Shown: positions 32,613 through 36,244 of the stretch, piece by piece
Layout of the letters: every line of letters begins with the position of its first letter
Position numbering within the stretch: position 1 is the first letter of the stretch
Position numbers and translations under genes: made by a program
Notes under the pieces: generated by a model
Seen by the model: only the letters and a program-made list of their open reading frames with translations
What the model was told of the DNA's origin: nothing
The model's database searches: none
Assembly (NCBI GenBank): GCA_934351925.1
Contig: CAKRJT010000028.1
Location: forward strand, 1 to 36,244
DNA: 36,244 nucleotides
Direction: 5' to 3'
Origin: an uncultured Lachnospiraceae bacterium
GTDB taxonomy: Bacteria; Bacillota; Clostridia; Lachnospirales; Lachnospiraceae

Positions 32613-33725
32613 ATGTATGATTATTTGGTTGTAGGTGCCGGCTTATTCGGCGCTGTTTTTGCACATGAGGCGGGGAAGGCGGGACGCAGTGTGCTTGTGA
32701 TAGACAAGCGTCCGGATGTTGGTGGAAATGTTCACACGAAGCTTGTTGAGGGCATTAATGTGCATGAGTACGGTGCACATATTTTTCATACTAATGATGA
32801 AAGGGTATGGAAGTATATAACGCAGTTTGCCGAGTTCAACAGATACACTAATTCACCTGTTGCAAACTATAAGGGGGAGCTGTATTCACTGCCATTTAAC
32901 ATGTACACGTTTAACAAAATATGGAATGTGGTTACGCCGGCACAGGCCGCTGCTAAGATTGAGGAGCAGAGAAGGGAGATTAAATCTGAACCACAAAATC
33001 TTGAGGAACAGGCAATCTCGCTTGTCGGACGCGATATATACGAGAAGCTTATCAAGGGGTATACACAGAAACAGTGGGGGCGTGATTGCAGGGAGCTTCC
33101 TGCGTCCATTATCAACAGACTTCCGGTAAGACTCACATTTGATAATAATTATTTTAATGCCAGGTATCAGGGTATTCCTATCGGCGGATATACCGGAATG
33201 GTTAGGAGAATGTTAGAGGGCGTTGAGGTTCGTCTGAATGAGGATTATTTTGCAAAGAAGGAGGAATACGATAAGCTTGCGGGCAAGGTAATCTACACGG
33301 GTGCGATTGATGCGTACTTTAATTACTGTCTGGGCAATCTTGAGTACCGTTCCGTGAGGTTTGAGACGGAGCTTCTTGACACAGCCAATTATCAGGGAAA
33401 TGCGGTGGTAAATTACACAGACCCGGAGACTCCTTATACGAGAATAATTGAACATAAGTGGTTTGAATTTGGAAAGGACGAGGCAGGCTGTGATATTCCT
33501 AAGACTGTCATCAGCAGGGAGTACAGTTCAGAGTGGAAGCCTGGCGATGAACCTTACTATCCGGTAAACGATAAGAGAAACAGCGACCTGTATGCAGAGT
33601 ACAGAAAACTCGCGGACAAGGAGAAAAAAGTGGTATTCGGCGGCCGCCTTGGTGAGTACAGGTATTATGACATGGACGCTGTCATTGCGTCGGCACTCAG
33701 GCTGTGTGAGAAGGAGCTCGTATAG
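32613..33725 (+). CDS. glf: UDP-galactopyranose mutase
   Basis: Converts UDP-galactopyranose to UDP-galactofuranose for surface polysaccharide synthesis. The 370-residue flavoprotein begins MYDYLVVGAGLFGAVFA (FAD-binding) and has RPDVGGNVHT, YGAHIFHTND, PFNMYTFN and the YTQKQWG and RYYDMDAVI segments of the family. The start at 32613 follows AGAAGGAG; the longer in-frame start at 32574 has no support. It is monocistronic from its own promoter, with no galactofuranosyltransferase nearby. Confidence 0.96.
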   Translation: MYDYLVVGAGLFGAVFAHEAGKAGRSVLVIDKRPDVGGNVHTKLVEGINVHEYGAHIFHTNDERVWKYITQFAEFNRYTNSPVANYKGELYSLPFNMYTFNKIWNVVTPAQAAAKIEEQRREIKSEPQNLEEQAISLVGRDIYEKLIKGYTQKQWGRDCRELPASIINRLPVRLTFDNNYFNARYQGIPIGGYTGMVRRMLEGVEVRLNEDYFAKKEEYDKLAGKVIYTGAIDAYFNYCLGNLEYRSVRFETELLDTANYQGNAVVNYTDPETPYTRIIEHKWFEFGKDEAGCDIPKTVISREYSSEWKPGDEPYYPVNDKRNSDLYAEYRKLADKEKKVVFGGRLGEYRYYDMDAVIASALRLCEKELV

Positions 33726-33816
33726 CGAATGAGGTAAAAATCCTCTTTTATTTTCGTCCGTCTTATGATATCATAGATTGATTAGAAAGCTGATTTTAGA
33801 AGAAATGAGGAATAAA

Positions 33817-35628
33817 ATGTCAATAGACCAGAGTAAGATTCGTAATTTTTGTATTATAGCCCACATCGACCATGGTAAATCCACGCTTGCGGACCGTATT
33901 ATCGAGAAAACCGGACTGCTCACCAGCCGTGAGATGCAGGCACAGGTGCTTGACAACATGGATATTGAGAGGGAGAGAGGTATAACCATCAAGTCGCAGA
34001 CCGTCCGTGTTGTATATAAGGCAGAGGACGGTGAGGAGTACATCTTCAACTTGATTGATACTCCGGGACATGTAGATTTCAACTATGAGGTTTCAAGAAG
34101 CCTTGCAGCCTGCGATGGAGCAATACTTGTAGTTGATGCCGCACAGGGAATAGAGGCGCAGACACTCGCGAACGTGTATCTTGCACTTGACCATGACCTT
34201 GATGTCATTCCGGTCATCAACAAGATAGACCTTCCGAGTGCAGAGCCGCAGAGAGTTATCGATGAGATAGAGGACGTTATCGGGCTTGAAGCGCATGATG
34301 CACCTCTTATCTCAGCCAAGAACGGAATTAATATTGAACAGGTCCTTGAGGCGGTGGTGCACAAGATACCTGCACCTACGGGTTCGAAGGACAACCCTCT
34401 TGCAGCGCTTATCTTCGACTCGCTCTACGACCCGTATAAGGGTGTTATCGTTTTCTGCCGTATAAAAGAAGGTACGGTTAAGAAGGGGACTAAGATAAGA
34501 ATGATGGCGACGGGTGCGGAGTTTGACACTGTGGAGGTCGGATATTTCGGAGCAGGTCAGTTTATTCCTTGCGATGAGCTTACGGCTGGAATGGTTGGCT
34601 ACATCACGGCAAGCATCAAGAACGTGCGCGATACGAGAGTCGGCGATACTGTTACAGATGCCGAGAGACCTTGCGCTGAGCCGCTTCCGGGCTACAAGAA
34701 GGTTAACCCTATGGTATACTGCGGTATGTATCCGGCTGACGGAGCACACTATGCGGATTTGAGGGATGCACTTGAGAAGCTTCAGCTTAATGACGCTGCA
34801 CTTCAGTATGAGCCGGAGACATCCGTGGCGTTGGGCTTCGGCTTCAGATGCGGCTTCCTTGGACTTTTACATCTTGAAATCATACAGGAGAGACTTGAGA
34901 GGGAGTATGACCTTGACCTGGTTACAACTGCCCCGGGCGTTATCTACAAGGTGCACAAGACGGATGGCACGGTTATGGAGCTTACCAACCCGTCGAACCT
35001 TCCTGACCCGTCGGAGATAGAGTTCATGGAGGAGCCTGTTGTGTCAGCAGAGATTATGGTTACGACCGAGTTTGTCGGATCGATAATGGAGCTGTGCCAG
35101 CAGAGAAGAGGTGTCTATCTTGGAATGGAGTACATGGAGACGACCAGGGCGCTTCTTAAGTACGAGCTTCCGCTCAATGAGATAATTTACGATTTCTTTG
35201 ACGCGCTCAAATCGCGCTCAAGAGGTTACGCTTCGTTTGACTATGAGCTCAAGGGCTATGTTCAGTCGAAGCTCTGCAAGCTTGATATTCTGGTCAACAG
35301 GGAAGAGGTGGATGCACTTTCGTTCATCGTTCATGCTGACAGTGCGGCGGAGCGCGGAAGGAAGATGTGTGAGAAGCTGAAGGATGAGATACCAAGACAG
35401 CTCTTTGAAATTCCTATTCAGGCTGCAATCGGTGGGAGAATTGTTGCGAGAGAGACTGTGAAGGCGATGCGTAAGGACGTTCTCGCAAAGTGCTACGGCG
35501 GCGATATTTCCCGTAAGAAGAAGCTTCTCGAGAAGCAGAAGGAAGGAAAGAAGCGTATGAGACAGTTCGGTAATGTCGAGATTCCACAGAAGGCATTCAT
35601 GGCTGTGCTAAAGCTTGATGAAAATTAA
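33817..35628 (+). CDS. lepA: Translation elongation factor 4 (LepA)
   Basis: A 603-residue ribosome-binding GTPase. The G-domain has AHIDHGKST, the RGITIKSQ switch, DTPGHVDF and NKIDLPSA. Domains II-IV follow, and the C-terminal LepA domain is recognised in LEKQKEGKKRMRQFGNVEIPQKAF, the conserved ending. I start at 33817, after GAGGAAT, rather than 33778. It follows glf after 91 bases and precedes gltX. Confidence 0.97.
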   Translation: MSIDQSKIRNFCIIAHIDHGKSTLADRIIEKTGLLTSREMQAQVLDNMDIERERGITIKSQTVRVVYKAEDGEEYIFNLIDTPGHVDFNYEVSRSLAACDGAILVVDAAQGIEAQTLANVYLALDHDLDVIPVINKIDLPSAEPQRVIDEIEDVIGLEAHDAPLISAKNGINIEQVLEAVVHKIPAPTGSKDNPLAALIFDSLYDPYKGVIVFCRIKEGTVKKGTKIRMMATGAEFDTVEVGYFGAGQFIPCDELTAGMVGYITASIKNVRDTRVGDTVTDAERPCAEPLPGYKKVNPMVYCGMYPADGAHYADLRDALEKLQLNDAALQYEPETSVALGFGFRCGFLGLLHLEIIQERLEREYDLDLVTTAPGVIYKVHKTDGTVMELTNPSNLPDPSEIEFMEEPVVSAEIMVTTEFVGSIMELCQQRRGVYLGMEYMETTRALLKYELPLNEIIYDFFDALKSRSRGYASFDYELKGYVQSKLCKLDILVNREEVDALSFIVHADSAAERGRKMCEKLKDEIPRQLFEIPIQAAIGGRIVARETVKAMRKDVLAKCYGGDISRKKKLLEKQKEGKKRMRQFGNVEIPQKAFMAVLKLDEN

Positions 35629-35640
35629 TTTGTAAAATGA

Positions 35641-35681
35641 GATGCGAAGCATCAATTTTATATGAGCAGGCTGCGAAGCAG
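35641..35681 (+). other. Two GCGAAGC mini-hairpins between lepA and gltX
   Basis: GATGC-GAA-GCATC at 35641-35653 and CTGC-GAA-GCAG at 35671-35681 are perfect stems closed by GAA triloops. No T-run follows, so they are not standard terminators. They may be processing or stability elements in a lepA-gltX transcript. Confidence 0.55.
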
Positions 35682-35723
35682 ATTGCGAATATTATTGACA
35701 ATATATTTTTGGAGGAATAGACA

Positions 35724-36244
35724 ATGGATTACAATAGACTTGCAGAGTTATGTCTGCCGGGCATTGATAAGACACCTGACTACTGGGAGAAGCAGTTCCC
35801 GGCGAGAGAGCTTAAGAAGGGGGCACAGGTGACAAGACTTGCACCAAGCCCTACGGGATTTATACATCTTGGAAATCTCTATGGAGCACTTGCCGATGAG
35901 AGAATCGCACACCAGAGCGGCGGTACATTCTATCTCAGAATAGAGGATACCGATGCGAAGAGAGAGGTTGAGGGAGCTGTTGATATTATTATCAACGTGC
36001 TCCGCTATTTTGGCATTGAGTTTGATGAGGGAGCGGGAATTGATAATCCTGAGATTAACAAGTATGGTCCTTACTTTCAGAGACAGAGAGCAGAGATTTA
36101 CCAGACTTATGTTAAGGATTTGGTAAGAAAGGGTCTTGCATATCCTTGCTTCTGCACTGAGGAGGAGCTCACTGCAATTAAGGACGAGCAGATGAAGCAT
36201 GATATACTTACCGGATACCATACCAAGTGGGCTAAGTGCCGTAA
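35724..36244 (+). CDS. gltX: Glutamyl-tRNA synthetase, 5' part only
   Basis: The first 173 codons of a class I synthetase that charges tRNA with glutamate; the gene runs past the window end. The HIGH-type motif is seen in RLAPSPTGFIHLGNLYGAL, followed by FYLRIEDTDAKREVEGA, typical of GluRS, and a CFCTEEEL segment near residue 151. GGAGG is 9 bases before the ATG. The N-terminus has about 40 residues before the catalytic motif (LPGIDKTPDYWEKQFPAREL), longer than the usual 5-10, a form I recall from Clostridia. Confidence 0.94.
   Translation, partial: MDYNRLAELCLPGIDKTPDYWEKQFPARELKKGAQVTRLAPSPTGFIHLGNLYGALADERIAHQSGGTFYLRIEDTDAKREVEGAVDIIINVLRYFGIEFDEGAGIDNPEINKYGPYFQRQRAEIYQTYVKDLVRKGLAYPCFCTEEELTAIKDEQMKHDILTGYHTKWAKCR

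Noticed and set aside
35695..35723. TTGACA at 35695-35700 as a gltX promoter
   Set aside because: The position for a -10 box falls on the ribosome site and start codon, so transcription from it would not give a usable leader.

Overview
The window looks like a chromosomal segment of an anaerobic, spore-forming Firmicute, most likely a Lachnospiraceae member; genus is not resolved. Reasons: the gene set (argCJBD, gpr-spoIIP, a BlaI/M56 pair, a comEA/comEC cluster, glf, lepA), AGGAGG-type ribosome sites, and sigma-A-like promoters. I could not run any search, so family calls rest on motifs read from the translations.

Layout. 1-423: tail of an Rpn-type transposase-like gene and a two-way terminator. 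515-7547, minus strand: argG, then a three-gene envelope glycosylation set (GT2 glycosyltransferase, GtrA-type flippase, YfhO-type transferase), then argH. 7548-7866: divergent arginine control region carrying two near-identical inverted promoter/operator copies. 7867-12318, plus: argC-argJ-argB-argD, followed by a substrate-binding lipoprotein and a strong terminator. 13825-20716: comEA, an OmpR-type regulator, a histidine kinase, a GerMN lipoprotein and comEC; comEC carries eleven 30-bp coding repeats inside its metallo-beta-lactamase domain. 20739-21150: a 61-bp tandem array. 21220-21690: a probably 3'-truncated hypothetical gene. 21752-26005: BlaI-type repressor and M56/BlaR1-like sensor behind a roughly 490-nt leader with three tandem stem-loops and four phased TCAGGCGGTAAT-like boxes. 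26121-28091: metF and holA, with a dispersed repeat that also occurs inside the M56 gene. 28231-28494, minus: rpsT. 28745-31216: gpr and spoIIP. 31258-32340, minus: tyrA. 32613 to the end: glf, lepA and the start of gltX.

How the genes work together. argC/J/B/D and argG/argH cover acetylated-ornithine synthesis and the last two steps from citrulline to arginine; argF, carAB and argR are not in the window. The duplicated divergent promoter suggests one regulator shuts both arms together. The GT2/GtrA/YfhO set forms a complete lipid-linked sugar transfer route inserted between argG and argH. The regulator-kinase-GerMN lipoprotein trio resembles actinobacterial MtrAB-LpqB and is flanked by the two DNA-uptake genes. 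BlaI plus the M56 protein form a protease-relieved repression circuit, but the sensor half shows no penicillin-binding motifs.

Most worth a second look: the structured phased leader of the BlaI operon, the dispersed repeat shared by a coding sequence and the holA ribosome site, the two adjacent minisatellites at comEC, and the mirrored arginine promoters.
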